In this document: positions 35,663 through 46,800 of the stretch, piece by piece | Position numbering within the stretch: the first letter of the stretch is position 1 | How the letters are laid out: the number at the start of each line of letters is the position of its first letter | Translations under genes and position numbers: made by a program | From: Clostridia bacterium | Lineage (GTDB): Bacteria; Bacillota; Clostridia; Oscillospirales; Acutalibacteraceae | Length of the DNA stretch: 61,238 nucleotides | Direction: 5' to 3' | Assembly: GCA_017471765.1 (NCBI GenBank) | Contig: JAFURT010000002.1 | Span: 1 to 61,238, forward strand | The notes under the pieces: model-generated | The model's database searches: none | Told to the model about the DNA's origin: nothing | What the model saw: only the letters and a program-made list of their open reading frames with translations

Positions 35663-35697
35663 CTTAACTCCCTACGAGATAAGTGTGCCCTTTTATC
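35656..35697 (+). terminator. Riboswitch-controlled terminator
   Basis: GGGCACACTTA (35656-35666) pairs with TAAGTGTGCCC (35680-35690), followed by TTTTATCTTTTTT. The left arm contains the last conserved bases of the aptamer (CTGGGCA), so aptamer and terminator are mutually exclusive. Confidence 0.88.
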
Positions 35698-35701
35698 TTT
35701 T

Positions 35702-35766
35702 TTACCCCTGGTAGCCGCCCCTGTGCAAGGGGAGGGGGACCGCCGAACGGCGGTGGAGGGGTTGTC
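35702..35766 (+). repeat. Intergenic palindromic repeat of a second family
   Basis: Contains GGGGACCGCCG-AACGGCGGTGGAGGGG. Related G/C-rich, CTCCCTC-type sequences occur at 42212 and 51094. Such elements are common between genes in this bacterial group. Confidence 0.45.
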
Positions 35767-35783
35767 AGCAAGGAGGTAATACT

Positions 35784-36266
35784 ATGAAAAAAGTAGGCAT
35801 CATCATGGGCAGTGACAGTGATCTGCCCATCATCCAAAAGGCCACCGATACCTTGAAGGGGCTGGGTATCCCCTATGAGGTGCACATCTATTCTGCCCAC
35901 CGCACCCCCGAGCAGGCACGGGATTTCGCCGTGAACGCCCGGGAGGCCGGCTTTGGCGTGCTCATCGCCGCTGCCGGCATGGCGGCTCACCTGGCCGGCG
36001 CCATCGCCGCCAACACCACTCTGCCGGTCATCGGCATTCCTTGCAAATCCTCCGTGCTGGACGGCATGGACGCTCTGCTGTCCACCGTCATGATGCCTAC
36101 CGGTATCCCGGTGGCCACCGTGGCCATCAACGGGGGCGGCAACGCCGCTCTGCTGGCGGCGCAGATCCTGGCCGTTGAGGACGGGGAGCTGGCGAAGAAG
36201 CTGGACGCCAAGCGTGCTACCGACGCCGCCGCTGTGCTGGCAAAGGACGCCGCACTGGATATTTAA
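35784..36266 (+). CDS. purE: 5-(carboxyamino)imidazole ribonucleotide mutase
   Basis: A protein of 160 residues. It interconverts N5-CAIR and CAIR. The family signatures GSDSDLP (near 10), SAHRTPE (near 42), AAAGMAAHL and [10 protein letters not shown] are present. No purK is in the operon, so either purK is elsewhere or this enzyme uses CO2 and AIR directly; the sequence alone does not settle which. The ATG follows AAGGAGGT. It is the first gene behind the ZTP riboswitch. Confidence 0.93.
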   Translation: MKKVGIIMGSDSDLPIIQKATDTLKGLGIPYEVHIYSAHRTPEQARDFAVNAREAGFGVLIAAAGMAAHLAGAIAANTTLPVIGIPCKSSVLDGMDALLSTVMMPTGIPVATVAINGGGNAALLAAQILAVEDGELAKKLDAKRATDAAAVLAKDAALDI

Positions 36267-36311
36267 CCTGTTTATCAAAATCATTTTTTATAACAAAAGG
36301 AGTCGATCATC

Positions 36312-36998
36312 ATGGAAAAGAAGTTAGTGTACACCGGCAAGACCAAGGACGTTTATGCGCTGAACAACGGCAACTATTTGCTGAAGTTTAAGGACGATTG
36401 CACCGGCAAGGACGGCGTGTTCGATCCCGGTGAGAACAGCGTGGGGCTGACCATCGACGGCGTGGGCGACGTGAACCTGCGTATGTCCATCTATTTCTTC
36501 GAGAAGATCAATGCCGCCGGTATCCGCACCCATTATGTGAGCGCTGACCTGGACAACACCACCATGGAGGTGCTGCCGGCCAAGGTGTTCGGCAAGGGTC
36601 TGGAGGTCATCTGCCGCTATAAGGCTGTCGGCTCCTTCTTCCGCCGCTATTCCGACTATTGCACCGAGGGTCAGGACCTGCCGGCCTACGTGGAGACCAC
36701 CTTCAAGAATGACGAGAAGGGCGATCCGCTGGTGACCAAGGACGGTCTGGTAGACCTGGGTGTGATGACTGCTCAGCAGTATGACGATCTGAAGGATATG
36801 ACCCAGAAGATCACCAAGATCGTTGCCGACGACCTGAAGGCGAAGGGTCTGGATATGTACGACATCAAGTTTGAGTTCGGCTACGACGCAGACGGCAATG
36901 TGATGCTGATTGATGAAATCGCTTCCGGCAATATGCGTGTGTACAAGGACGGTCAGTACATCGATCCCATGACCCTGAACGGCCTGTTCTTCGCATAA
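36312..36998 (+). CDS. purC: SAICAR synthetase
   Basis: A protein of 228 residues. It ligates aspartate to CAIR using [12 protein letters not shown] is the nucleotide-binding hairpin, and the following [10 protein letters not shown] and [14 protein letters not shown] blocks are family-typical. [19 protein letters not shown] is the C-terminal metal/ATP region. The ATG follows AAAAGGAG. Confidence 0.94.
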   Translation: MEKKLVYTGKTKDVYALNNGNYLLKFKDDCTGKDGVFDPGENSVGLTIDGVGDVNLRMSIYFFEKINAAGIRTHYVSADLDNTTMEVLPAKVFGKGLEVICRYKAVGSFFRRYSDYCTEGQDLPAYVETTFKNDEKGDPLVTKDGLVDLGVMTAQQYDDLKDMTQKITKIVADDLKAKGLDMYDIKFEFGYDADGNVMLIDEIASGNMRVYKDGQYIDPMTLNGLFFA

Positions 36999-37070
36999 GC
37001 ATACTGCAATATGCGTGGGGGCGCATGGTGATGCGTCCCACACTTACCCTTACTTGAGAGGAGAAACCCC

Positions 37071-38492
37071 ATGGGCGGTTATTTTGGCATCGTATCCCGA
37101 GAGGACTGTATGGAGGATGTGTTTTTCGGCACAGACTACCACTCCCATCTGGGCACCCGGCGTGCGGGTATTGCTGTATATGACCCTACAATCGGGTTGC
37201 AGCGGGAGATCCACAGCATACAGACCACTCCCTTCCGTGCCCGGTTTAAGGATATTTTCGAGGAGATGGAGGGCTGCTCCGCCATCGGCTGTATCAGCGA
37301 CTACTATCCTCAGCCCCTGCTCATCCGGTCTAAGATGGGCACCTACGCCATCTGCGTCACCGGTGCGGTGAATAACGCGGAGGCACTGGTGGAGACCTAC
37401 CTGGCGGACGGCGGTCACTTTGACGCCATGACAGGCGGTGCGGTGAACGTCACCGAGCTGATAGCGGCGCTTATCAACCTGAAGAGCGACTTTGTCTCCG
37501 GCATTCAGTTTGTGCAGGAGCAGGTGGACGGCACCGCCAGCATCCTGATTTTAAAGGATGACGGCGCCATCATCGCCGCCCGTGACCGGCTAGGGCGTCT
37601 GCCCATCTGGATCGGTCGGCGTGAGGATGGGTACAGCGTGGCCTTCGAGCCCTTCGCCCATCAGAAGTTGGGGTTTGAGGACGAGAGGGAGCTGGGCCCC
37701 GGCGAGATTGTGGAACTGACCCCTGATGGGGTAACGGTACTGTCCCCAGCAGGAGATGAGATGCGGATGTGCGCCTTCCTGTGGAGCTACTATGGCTACT
37801 CTACCTCCTCCTACGAGGGGGTCAATGTGGAGCTGATGCGGTACCACAACGGCAAGCTGATGGCACAGATGGATAACGAAAACGGCACCTGCGAGGGGGT
37901 CGATTACGTGTGCGGTATGCCGGACAGCGGCACCCCCCACGCCATCGGCTATGCCAATGAGAGCCACTTGCCTTTTGCCCGGGCGTACATCAAGTACACC
38001 CCCACCTGGTCCCGTAGCTTCACCCCCAGCAAGCAGTCGGACCGCAACCGCATCGCCCGGATGAAGCAGATTGCGGTGCCCGCCCTGATTGAGGATAAGA
38101 GCCTGCTTTTGGTGGACGATTCCATCGTCCGTGGCACCCAGCTGAAGGAAACCGTGGATTTCCTCCATGACAGTGGGGCCAAAGAGGTGCATATGCGGTC
38201 GGCCTGTCCGCCCATTATGTTCAACTGCAAATATCTGAACTTCTCCCGCAGCAATAACGAGATGGACCTTATCGCCCGACGGACGATTATGGAGCTGGAG
38301 GGGGAAGAGGGCTTCAACCACCTGGAGGAGTACAGTGACGGCGCCACCGAGCGAGGCAAGCGGCTTCGTCAGCATATGGCGGATAAGCTACACCTAGGCT
38401 CGCTGGACTTCCAGTCCCTGGAGGGCGTGCTGCAAGCCATCGGTCTGCCCCCCTGCAAGCTGTGTACCTACTGCTGGACCGGTAAAGAATGA
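37071..38492 (+). CDS. purF: Amidophosphoribosyltransferase-like protein without the N-terminal nucleophile Cys
   Basis: A protein of 473 residues and a PurF homologue. The phosphoribosyltransferase half is intact: LLVDDSIVRGTQ is the PRPP loop (near 346) and GMPDSGTPHAIGYANES is the catalytic region. A Cys-rich end (CKLCTYC) and Cys in SACPP/FNCKY could bind an Fe-S cluster as in Bacillus-type PurF. The glutaminase half begins MGGYFGIVS, whereas active enzymes begin Met-Cys-Gly with Cys exposed as the Ntn nucleophile. Here Gly replaces it, and the ATG with AGAGGAG upstream leaves no alternative start. It may be ammonia-dependent, regulatory, or rely on another subunit. Its place between purC and purM supports a role in the first committed step. 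Confidence 0.88.
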   Translation: MGGYFGIVSREDCMEDVFFGTDYHSHLGTRRAGIAVYDPTIGLQREIHSIQTTPFRARFKDIFEEMEGCSAIGCISDYYPQPLLIRSKMGTYAICVTGAVNNAEALVETYLADGGHFDAMTGGAVNVTELIAALINLKSDFVSGIQFVQEQVDGTASILILKDDGAIIAARDRLGRLPIWIGRREDGYSVAFEPFAHQKLGFEDERELGPGEIVELTPDGVTVLSPAGDEMRMCAFLWSYYGYSTSSYEGVNVELMRYHNGKLMAQMDNENGTCEGVDYVCGMPDSGTPHAIGYANESHLPFARAYIKYTPTWSRSFTPSKQSDRNRIARMKQIAVPALIEDKSLLLVDDSIVRGTQLKETVDFLHDSGAKEVHMRSACPPIMFNCKYLNFSRSNNEMDLIARRTIMELEGEEGFNHLEEYSDGATERGKRLRQHMADKLHLGSLDFQSLEGVLQAIGLPPCKLCTYCWTGKE

Positions 38493-38510
38493 GAAAAAGG
38501 AGAAACAACC

Positions 38511-39560
38511 ATGGATCATAAAAATTCCCAGTCTGCCAGCTACGCCGCCGCCGGCGTGGACATTACCGCCGGGTATAAGGCGGTAGAACTGATGAAGGCC
38601 CATATCAACCGCACCAAGAACGAGGGCTGTCTGGACGATGTGGGCGGTTTCGGCGGTTGCTTCGGCCTGCCGATTGCCGGCATGGAGGAGCCGGTGCTGG
38701 TCTCCGGCACCGACGGGTGCGGCACCAAGGTGAAGCTGGCCATCCTCATGGATAAGCACGACACCATCGGCATCGACGCGGTGGCGATGTGTGTCAACGA
38801 CATTATCTGCTGTGGTGCGAAGCCCCTGTTTTTCCTGGACTATATCGCCTGCGGCAAGAACTACCCTGAAAAGATTGCCGCTATCGTAGGCGGTGTGGCA
38901 GAGGGCTGTGTTCAGTCCGGCGCCGCCCTCATCGGCGGTGAGACCGCCGAGCATCCCGGCCTGATGCCGCTGGAGGATTATGACCTGGCCGGCTTTGCGG
39001 TGGGTATCGTGGATAAGAAAAAGATGATCGACAACACCAAGATGGCCGCCGGCGATGTGGTGATCGCCCTGGCTTCCACCGGCATCCACTCCAACGGCTT
39101 CTCCCTGTGCCGCAAGGTGTTCGACATTGACAATAACAACCCCGAGCTGTACATAGCCCGTGAGGAGCTGGGTGGCAAGACCATCGCGGAGGCGTTGCTC
39201 ACCCCCACCAAGATTTATGTCAAGTCTGTCCTCGCACTCCTGGAGCAGGTGGATGTAAAGGGCATCTCCCACATCACCGGGGGCGGCTTCTATGAGAATA
39301 TCCCCCGTTCCGTCCCCGATGGTCTGGGCGCCAAGATCGACAAGTCTGCGGTGCGTGTACTGCCCATCTTCGATATGATCGCCAAGTGGGGCAACATCCC
39401 GGAGCGGGATATGTTCAACACCTACAACATGGGTGTGGGCATGAGCATCGTAGTGCCGGCCACCCAGGCGGACAAGGCGCTGGCGATCCTGCGTGAGCAG
39501 GGTGAGGATGCCTACATCATCGGCGAGATCGTTGCCTCTGACGAAAAGGTGATTCTGTAA
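38511..39560 (+). CDS. purM: Phosphoribosylformylglycinamidine cyclo-ligase
   Basis: A protein of 349 residues. It makes AIR from FGAM with ATP. VSGTDGCGTKVKLA is the conserved glycine-rich block (near 65). Further family blocks are AMCVNDI, GGETAEHPG and HITGGGFYENIPR. The ATG follows AAAAGGAGAAA. It overlaps purN by one base (TAATG). Confidence 0.96.
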   Translation: MDHKNSQSASYAAAGVDITAGYKAVELMKAHINRTKNEGCLDDVGGFGGCFGLPIAGMEEPVLVSGTDGCGTKVKLAILMDKHDTIGIDAVAMCVNDIICCGAKPLFFLDYIACGKNYPEKIAAIVGGVAEGCVQSGAALIGGETAEHPGLMPLEDYDLAGFAVGIVDKKKMIDNTKMAAGDVVIALASTGIHSNGFSLCRKVFDIDNNNPELYIAREELGGKTIAEALLTPTKIYVKSVLALLEQVDVKGISHITGGGFYENIPRSVPDGLGAKIDKSAVRVLPIFDMIAKWGNIPERDMFNTYNMGVGMSIVVPATQADKALAILREQGEDAYIIGEIVASDEKVIL

Positions 39561-40174
39561 TGGGCGGCGGCAAGGCAAGGATTGCCGTGCTGGTTTCCGG
39601 CGGCGGCACGAATTTGCAAGCGCTGATTGACGCTCAGAGCAGGGGAGAGATTCCCCACGGCGAGATCGTGCTGGTGATTGCCAACAAGGCGGACGCCTAC
39701 GCCCTCACCCGGGCGGAGACAGCCGGCATCCCCGGCGTGGTCATCACCAAGAAGGCTTGCGGCGGCGACCAGGAGGCCTTTGAGGACGCCATCATCGCCC
39801 AGCTTGAGGCCTGCGAGATCGACCTCGTTGTATTGGCTGGCTTTATGGCCATTCTGAGCAAACGGTTTACCGACACCTACCCCAAACGCATTCTCAATGT
39901 GCATCCGTCTCTCATTCCCTCTTTCTGCGGGGAGGGCTTCTACGGCCTGCGTGTGCACGAGGCGGCCTTGGCCAAGGGGGTCAAGGTCACCGGCGCCACG
40001 GTGCACTATGTCAACGAGATTCCCGACGGCGGCGAGATCATCCTGCAGAAGGCGGTGAATATCCGCCCCGACGATACCCCCGAAAGCCTGCAGAAGCGGG
40101 TGATGCGGTTGGCAGAGTGGAAGATTCTGCCCCGTGCCGTGGAGCTGGTGTCAGCAGAGCTGGTGAACCGCTAA
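39560..40174 (+). CDS. purN: Phosphoribosylglycinamide formyltransferase
   Basis: A protein of 204 residues. It transfers the formyl group of 10-formyl-THF to GAR. The N-terminus IAVLVSGGGTNLQAL binds GAR phosphate. LVVLAGFMAILS and the active-site NVHPSLIPSFCGEG (Asn-His) follow, then HYVNEIPDGGEII with the catalytic Asp. It is coupled to purM. Confidence 0.95.
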   Translation: MGGGKARIAVLVSGGGTNLQALIDAQSRGEIPHGEIVLVIANKADAYALTRAETAGIPGVVITKKACGGDQEAFEDAIIAQLEACEIDLVVLAGFMAILSKRFTDTYPKRILNVHPSLIPSFCGEGFYGLRVHEAALAKGVKVTGATVHYVNEIPDGGEIILQKAVNIRPDDTPESLQKRVMRLAEWKILPRAVELVSAELVNR

Positions 40175-40184
40175 AATGGAGTTT

Positions 40185-40213
40185 GTAGGGGACGATGCCG
40201 ACATCGTCCCGAC
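40185..40213 (+). repeat. GTAGGGG-type palindrome
   Basis: GTAGGGGACGATG-CCGA-CATCGTCCC-GAC: GGGACGATG pairs with CATCGTCCC. It lies between purN and purO. Confidence 0.75.
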
Positions 40214-40243
40214 AATCCCCATCCAACCCGATAGAATCCGCAA

Positions 40244-40262
40244 GGGCGGCCATTTGCCGCCC
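40244..40262 (+). repeat. Small palindrome after purN
   Basis: GGGCGGC-CATTT-GCCGCCC, a perfect 7-bp stem, 31 bp downstream of the GTAGGGG element. Confidence 0.6.
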
Positions 40263-40292
40263 GTCAAAACATAAAAAAGTGAGGAAAACGCA

Positions 40293-41009
40293 ATGAAAAT
40301 TTCCACCATCGAGAACGAACTGAATTCCTTGGCCTATCACGGCCGTGGCATCATCATCGGCAAGTCTGCCGACGGCAAGAAGGCGATTACCGCCTACTTC
40401 ATCATGGGACGCAGTGTCAACAGCCGCAACCGGGTGTTTGTGGCAGAGGGTGACGCTATGCGCACCAAAGCCTTTGACGAGTCCAAGATGGTGGATCCCC
40501 ACCTCATCATCTACTATCCCGTCCGTGTGCTGGGCAATAAGACCATCGTCACCAACGGCGACCAGACCGACACCATCTACGACCTGATGGACAAGCAGAT
40601 GACCTTTGAGCAGGCACTGCGTACCCGGGAATTTGAGGATGACAAGCCCAACTTCACCCCTCGTATCAGCGGTATCATCCACCGGGAGAATGGGGATATG
40701 AATTTCGCCATGTCCATCCTCAAGAGCGCGGAGGGAGACGATTCCTCCTGCCAGCGCTTCACCTACGCCTATTCGAGCCCTATCGCCGGCCGGGCCAAGT
40801 TCATCCACACCTACAACGGTGACGGCGATCCGCTGCCCTCCTTCGAGGGCGAGCCCAAGACGCTGGAGCTGCCGGATGTGGATATCGACGCCCTGACCGA
40901 CCTCATCTGGAATAACCTGAACGAGGACAACAAGGTGTCCCTGTTCGTCCGCTATATCGACATCGCCACCGGCGAGGCGGACACCCGCATCGTCAACAAG
41001 AACGTATAA
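40293..41009 (+). CDS. purO: IMP cyclohydrolase, PurO type
   Basis: A protein of 238 residues. It resembles the IMP_cyclohyd family first known from archaea (PurO), which closes FAICAR to IMP. The blocks YHGRGIIIGKSADGK, AYFIMGRSVNSRNR and YYPVRVLGN are recognisable family features. It lies directly before a stand-alone AICAR transformylase, which fits: together they replace the bifunctional PurH. The ATG follows GTGAGGAAAA. Confidence 0.9.
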   Translation: MKISTIENELNSLAYHGRGIIIGKSADGKKAITAYFIMGRSVNSRNRVFVAEGDAMRTKAFDESKMVDPHLIIYYPVRVLGNKTIVTNGDQTDTIYDLMDKQMTFEQALRTREFEDDKPNFTPRISGIIHRENGDMNFAMSILKSAEGDDSSCQRFTYAYSSPIAGRAKFIHTYNGDGDPLPSFEGEPKTLELPDVDIDALTDLIWNNLNEDNKVSLFVRYIDIATGEADTRIVNKNV

Positions 41010-41021
41010 GGAGTGACCGAC

Positions 41022-42206
41022 ATGAACGAGTTCGAACTGAAATACGGCTGTAACCCCAACCAGAAGCCCTCCCGCATCTTTATGAAGGATGGCAGTGACC
41101 TGCCCATCACCGTGCTGAACGGTCGCCCCGGCTACATCAACTTCCTGGATGCCTTCAACGCCTGGCAGTTGGTGAAGGAGCTGAAAGCGGCGCTGGGCCT
41201 GCCCGCCGCCACCTCCTTTAAGCACGTCAGCCCCACCTCCGCCGCTGTGGGTCTGCTGTTGCCGGAGCCGCTGAAAAAGGCCTGCTTCGTGGAGGACATC
41301 GAGGGCCTGGATGCTTCTCCGCTGGCCTGCGCCTATGTGCGTGCCCGTGGTACCGATCGCCTGTGCTCCTTTGGTGACTGGGTGGCGCTGTCCGATGTGT
41401 GCGACGTGACCACGGCCAAGCTCATCGCCCGGGAGGTATCCGACGGCATCATCGCCCCCGGCTATGAGCCGGAAGCGCTGGAGATCCTCAAGGGCAAGCG
41501 CAAGGGCAATTATAACATCGTAGAGATCGACCCCGACTACATTCCTGCGCCCATCGAGACGAAGGATGTGTTCGGTATCACCTTCGAGCAGGGCCGCAAC
41601 GAGTTCAAGATCGGTGAGCATCTGCTGGAGAATATCGTCACCGCCAACAAGAACCTGCCCGATTCTGCCAAGCGTGACCTCATCGTGGCGCTCATCACCT
41701 TGAAGTACACCCAGTCCAACTCGGTGTGCTATGCGGTGGACGGCCAGGCCATCGGCGTGGGCGCCGGCCAGCAGAGCCGCATCCACTGCACCCGTCTGGC
41801 CGGTACCAAGGCAGATACCTGGCTGATGCGCCAGCATCCCAAGGCCCTCTCCCTGCCCTTCCTGCCCACCATGGGTCGCCCCGAGCGTGACAACGTCATC
41901 GACGGCTACATCAACGGCAACGAGGAGGACGTGTGCGCCGACGGCATCTGGCAGAACTACTTCACCGAGCAGCCCGCTCCCATCACGGCGGAGGAGCGTG
42001 CCCAGTGGCTGGCCAGCTTCAAGGGAATCGCCCTGGCGAGCGACGCCTTCTTCCCCTTTGCGGACAACATCAAGCGTGCCTACGCTTCCGGCGTCACCTA
42101 CATCGCCGAGCCGGGCGGCTCCATCCGTGACGACCTGGTCATCGCCGAGTGCGATAAGAACGATATAGTCATGGCTTTCACCGGTATGCGCCTGTTCCAC
42201 CACTAA
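41022..42206 (+). CDS. purH: AICAR formyltransferase (stand-alone PurH transformylase domain)
   Basis: A protein of 394 residues, corresponding to the C-terminal two thirds of PurH. It formylates AICAR with 10-formyl-THF. The family hallmarks are LKYGCNPNQKPS, FKHVSPTSAAVG (Lys-His catalytic pair), KYTQSNSVCYA, GAGQQSRIHCTRLAG, DAFFPFADNI and AEPGGSIRDD. The N-terminal MGS-like cyclohydrolase domain of ordinary PurH is absent. The ATG at 41022 has AAGGAG 8 nt upstream and is preferred over a GTG 9 nt earlier. Confidence 0.94.
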   Translation: MNEFELKYGCNPNQKPSRIFMKDGSDLPITVLNGRPGYINFLDAFNAWQLVKELKAALGLPAATSFKHVSPTSAAVGLLLPEPLKKACFVEDIEGLDASPLACAYVRARGTDRLCSFGDWVALSDVCDVTTAKLIAREVSDGIIAPGYEPEALEILKGKRKGNYNIVEIDPDYIPAPIETKDVFGITFEQGRNEFKIGEHLLENIVTANKNLPDSAKRDLIVALITLKYTQSNSVCYAVDGQAIGVGAGQQSRIHCTRLAGTKADTWLMRQHPKALSLPFLPTMGRPERDNVIDGYINGNEEDVCADGIWQNYFTEQPAPITAEERAQWLASFKGIALASDAFFPFADNIKRAYASGVTYIAEPGGSIRDDLVIAECDKNDIVMAFTGMRLFHH

Positions 42207-42211
42207 GAGTT

Positions 42212-42262
42212 AGGAAAGGCCCCCTCACCGAGGCTGGGGGAGTAACTCCCTCCACCGTTTGC
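42212..42262 (+). repeat. Intergenic CTCCCTC-type repeat
   Basis: GGCCCCCTCACCGAGG-CTGGGGG and ACTCCCTCCACCG resemble the element at 35702. It lies between purH and the small membrane gene. Confidence 0.4.
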
Positions 42263-42295
42263 GAAGCAAAGCAAAGGCAAAAGGAGAGAAAGAGG

Positions 42296-42517
42296 ATGAC
42301 CTTTACCGACACGCTTAGTTTGTGTATTGTCTCCGGAGTGCTCGCCTTGTTTTTCTGGAGGTTGCGTCGAAGAGCCATTTCGAAAGGGAAATTTTTATTC
42401 ACTCCCACATATATAAACAAGTATAATTGGCCTTTAGCAACTACTTTTTGGGATATTCCAATGAGTTTTTGCGGCATCTTCTGTGTTAGTTTGTTCTTTG
42501 TTCTGTTTGAAACATGA
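42296..42517 (+). CDS. Small two-TM membrane protein inside the pur operon
   Basis: A protein of 73 residues. Two hydrophobic helices (about 9-24 and 52-70) are separated by a basic segment (RLRRRAISKGK). The ATG has AAGGAGAG at good spacing. Its base composition is clearly more A+T-rich than its neighbours, suggesting later insertion. It sits between purH and purD, next to a repeat element. I do not recognise a family. Confidence 0.6.
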   Translation: MTFTDTLSLCIVSGVLALFFWRLRRRAISKGKFLFTPTYINKYNWPLATTFWDIPMSFCGIFCVSLFFVLFET

Positions 42518-42562
42518 TGGTTGCACGTCAAAAAAATTCACTAGTTATGAGGTACGCACATA

Positions 42563-43831
<1,269 letters not shown>

Positions 43832-43836
43832 CAACT

Positions 43837-46800
43837 ATGGTATATCGTGTATACGTTGATAAAAAAGCCGGGCTGGACAACGAGGCCCGTGCTCTGCTGA
43901 ACGACGCCCGCAACCTGCTGGGCATCGATAGCCTGGAACAGGTACGGCTGTTCAACCGTTACGATGCGGAAAATATCACCGCCGAGCTGTTCGAGTATGC
44001 CAAGGGGACGGTGTTTTCCGAGCCCCAACTGGACAACACCTCGGATGAGGTGGAGCTGTCCGATGCCACCGTGTTTGCGGTGGAGTTCCTGCCCGGTCAG
44101 TTTGACCAGCGGGCGGATTCCGCCGCCCAGTGCATCCAGATTATCTCCCAGGGGGATCGCCCCACCGTCCGCACTGCCAAGGTGTACGCCCTGTACGGCA
44201 ACCTGACCGAGGCTCAGCTGGCGGAAATCAAAAAGTATGTCATCAACCCTGTGGAGGCTCGCGAGGCTTCCTTGGAGAAGCCGGAGACCCTGCAGACCCA
44301 GTACGACATTCCCACCGAGGTAGCCACCCTCACCGGCTTCATCGGGATGGATCGTGCCCAGCTGGAGCAGTTTGTGAAGGATTACGGTCTGGCGATGGAT
44401 GCGGACGATATTGCCTTCTGTCAGCAGTATTTCATCACCGAACAGCGTGACCCCACCATCACCGAGATTCGCATGATCGACACCTACTGGTCGGATCACT
44501 GCCGCCACACCACCTTCACCACCGTTATCGACGGGGTCACCTTCGAGGACGCTCTGCTGCAGGAGACCTACGAGCAGTACCTGGCCACCCGCCGTGCACT
44601 GGGCCGTGAGGCGAAGCCCATCTGTCTGATGGATCTGGCCACCGTGGCGGTGAAGCACCTGCGTGCCAATGGTAAGCTGGACAAGCTGGACGAATCGGAG
44701 GAAATCAACGCCTGCACCGTGAAGATTACGGTGGAGGTGGACGGCGAGGCACAGCCCTGGCTCCTGCTGTTCAAGAACGAGACCCACAACCACCCCACCG
44801 AGATCGAGCCCTTCGGCGGTGCGGCCACCTGTATCGGCGGTGCCATCCGTGACCCGCTGTCCGGCCGTAGCTATGTGTACGGTGCTATGCGTGTTACCGG
44901 TGCGGCTGACCCCTTAAAGCCGGTCAGCGAGACGATGCCCGGTAAACTGCCCCAGCGTAAGCTGGTGACCACCGCCGCCGCCGGCTATTCCTCTTACGGT
45001 AACCAGATCGGTCTGGCTACCGGTATTGTTGACGAGATTTATCACCCCGGTTACGCCGCCAAGCGTATGGAGATTGGCGCCGTTATCGCCGCCACCCCGG
45101 CGGAGAATGTGCGCCGTGAGGTGCCTGCCCCCGGTGACGTGGTCATCCTGCTGGGTGGCTCTACCGGTCGTGACGGCATCGGCGGTGCTACCGGTTCCTC
45201 CAAGGCGCACACTGCCCAGTCGGTGGAGACCTGTGGCGCTGAGGTGCAGAAGGGTAACGCCCCCGAGGAGCGCAAGCTGCAGCGTCTGTTCCGCAATGGC
45301 GAGGCCTGCCGTATGATCAAGCGGTGCAATGACTTCGGTGCCGGCGGTGTATCCGTTGCCATCGGCGAGCTGGCGGACGGCCTGGAGATCAACCTCAACG
45401 CCGTGCCCAAGAAGTACGAGGGCCTGGACGGCACCGAGCTGGCTATCTCCGAGTCGCAGGAGCGTATGGCGGTGGTCATCGAGCCGGAGAACATCGACCG
45501 TTTCCTGGAGCTGGCGGACAGCGAGAACCTGCAGGCTTGCCCTGTGGCCACCGTCACCGCCGAGCCTCGTCTGGTGATGTTCTGGAACGATAAGAAGATT
45601 GTAGATATCAGCCGGGAGTTCCTCAATTCCAACGGTGCGGACAAGCACATCACCGTTACGGCGGCGGCTCCCCAGGAGTACGACGTCCCCGTATGCGGCA
45701 CCTTCAAGGATAATTACATGGCCCTGGCCGCCGACCTGAACATCTGCTCCAAGCGGGGCCTTTCTGAGCGATTTGATTCCACCATCGGCGCCGGCACGGT
45801 GCTGATGCCCTTCGGCGGTGTCCATCAGCAGACCCCCATCCAGGCGATGGTGCAGAAGATTTCGGTGGAGAAACAGCACACCGATGATTGCTCCTTCATG
45901 GCCTGGGGCTACAACCCCTTCATCATGGAAAAGAGCCCCTACCACGGCGCCTATCTGGCGGTGGTGGAGTCGGTGGCCAAGCTGATTGCCACCGGCGCTT
46001 CCTTCCAGGATGTGTACCTGACCTTCCAGGAGTATTTCGAGAAGCTGGGTAAGGATGCCCGCCGCTGGGGCAAGCCCCTGGCCGCCCTGCTGGGCGCCTT
46101 CAAGGCGCAGATGGAGCTGGGCATCGGCTCTATCGGTGGCAAGGACTCTATGTCCGGCTCCTTCGAGGACTTGGACGTGCCCCCCACGCTGGTCTCCTTT
46201 GCGGTGACCACCGGCAAGGTGTCTGATGTGGTGTCCCCCGAGTTTAAGGCAGCGGGCAACAAGTTGGTGTGCCTCACCCCTGTCTATGACGACAACGGTC
46301 TGCCGGTTACCGAATCGCTGCTTCGTGTGTTTAATACCGTTACCGAACTTTTACATTCCGGAAAAGCCGTGGCCTGTTATACTCCCGGTATAGGCGGTAT
46401 CGCCGAAGCGGTGCTGAAAATGGCCATCGGTAACGGCCTGGGCTTTAAGTACGACGATATGCTGTCGGTGTCCGCCCTGTTCGGCTACCGCTACGGCTCC
46501 TTCCTGCTGGAGGTCACCGAGGATGTGGCGGACGCCATCGCCATCGGTACCGTCACCGACGACGGATGCATCTCGCTGGGTAGCGACTGTCTGAAGCTTG
46601 CCGACCTGCAGAAGGTGTACGAGGACAAGCTGGAGAGCGTGTATTCCTGCAACATCCCCACCCGTGAGCAGGCGATGGAGACCTTCTCCTACACCGCCGG
46701 TGAGCGTGTGGCGCCGGCCATTAAGGTGGCTAAGCCGAAGGTGCTCATCCCGGCCTTCCCCGGCACCAACTGCGAGTTCGACTCTGCCAAGGCGGTGCGT

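Noticed and set aside
40038-42203. 721-codon minus-strand frame opposite purO and purH
   Set aside because: It spans two certain genes and an intergenic repeat, with no binding site.
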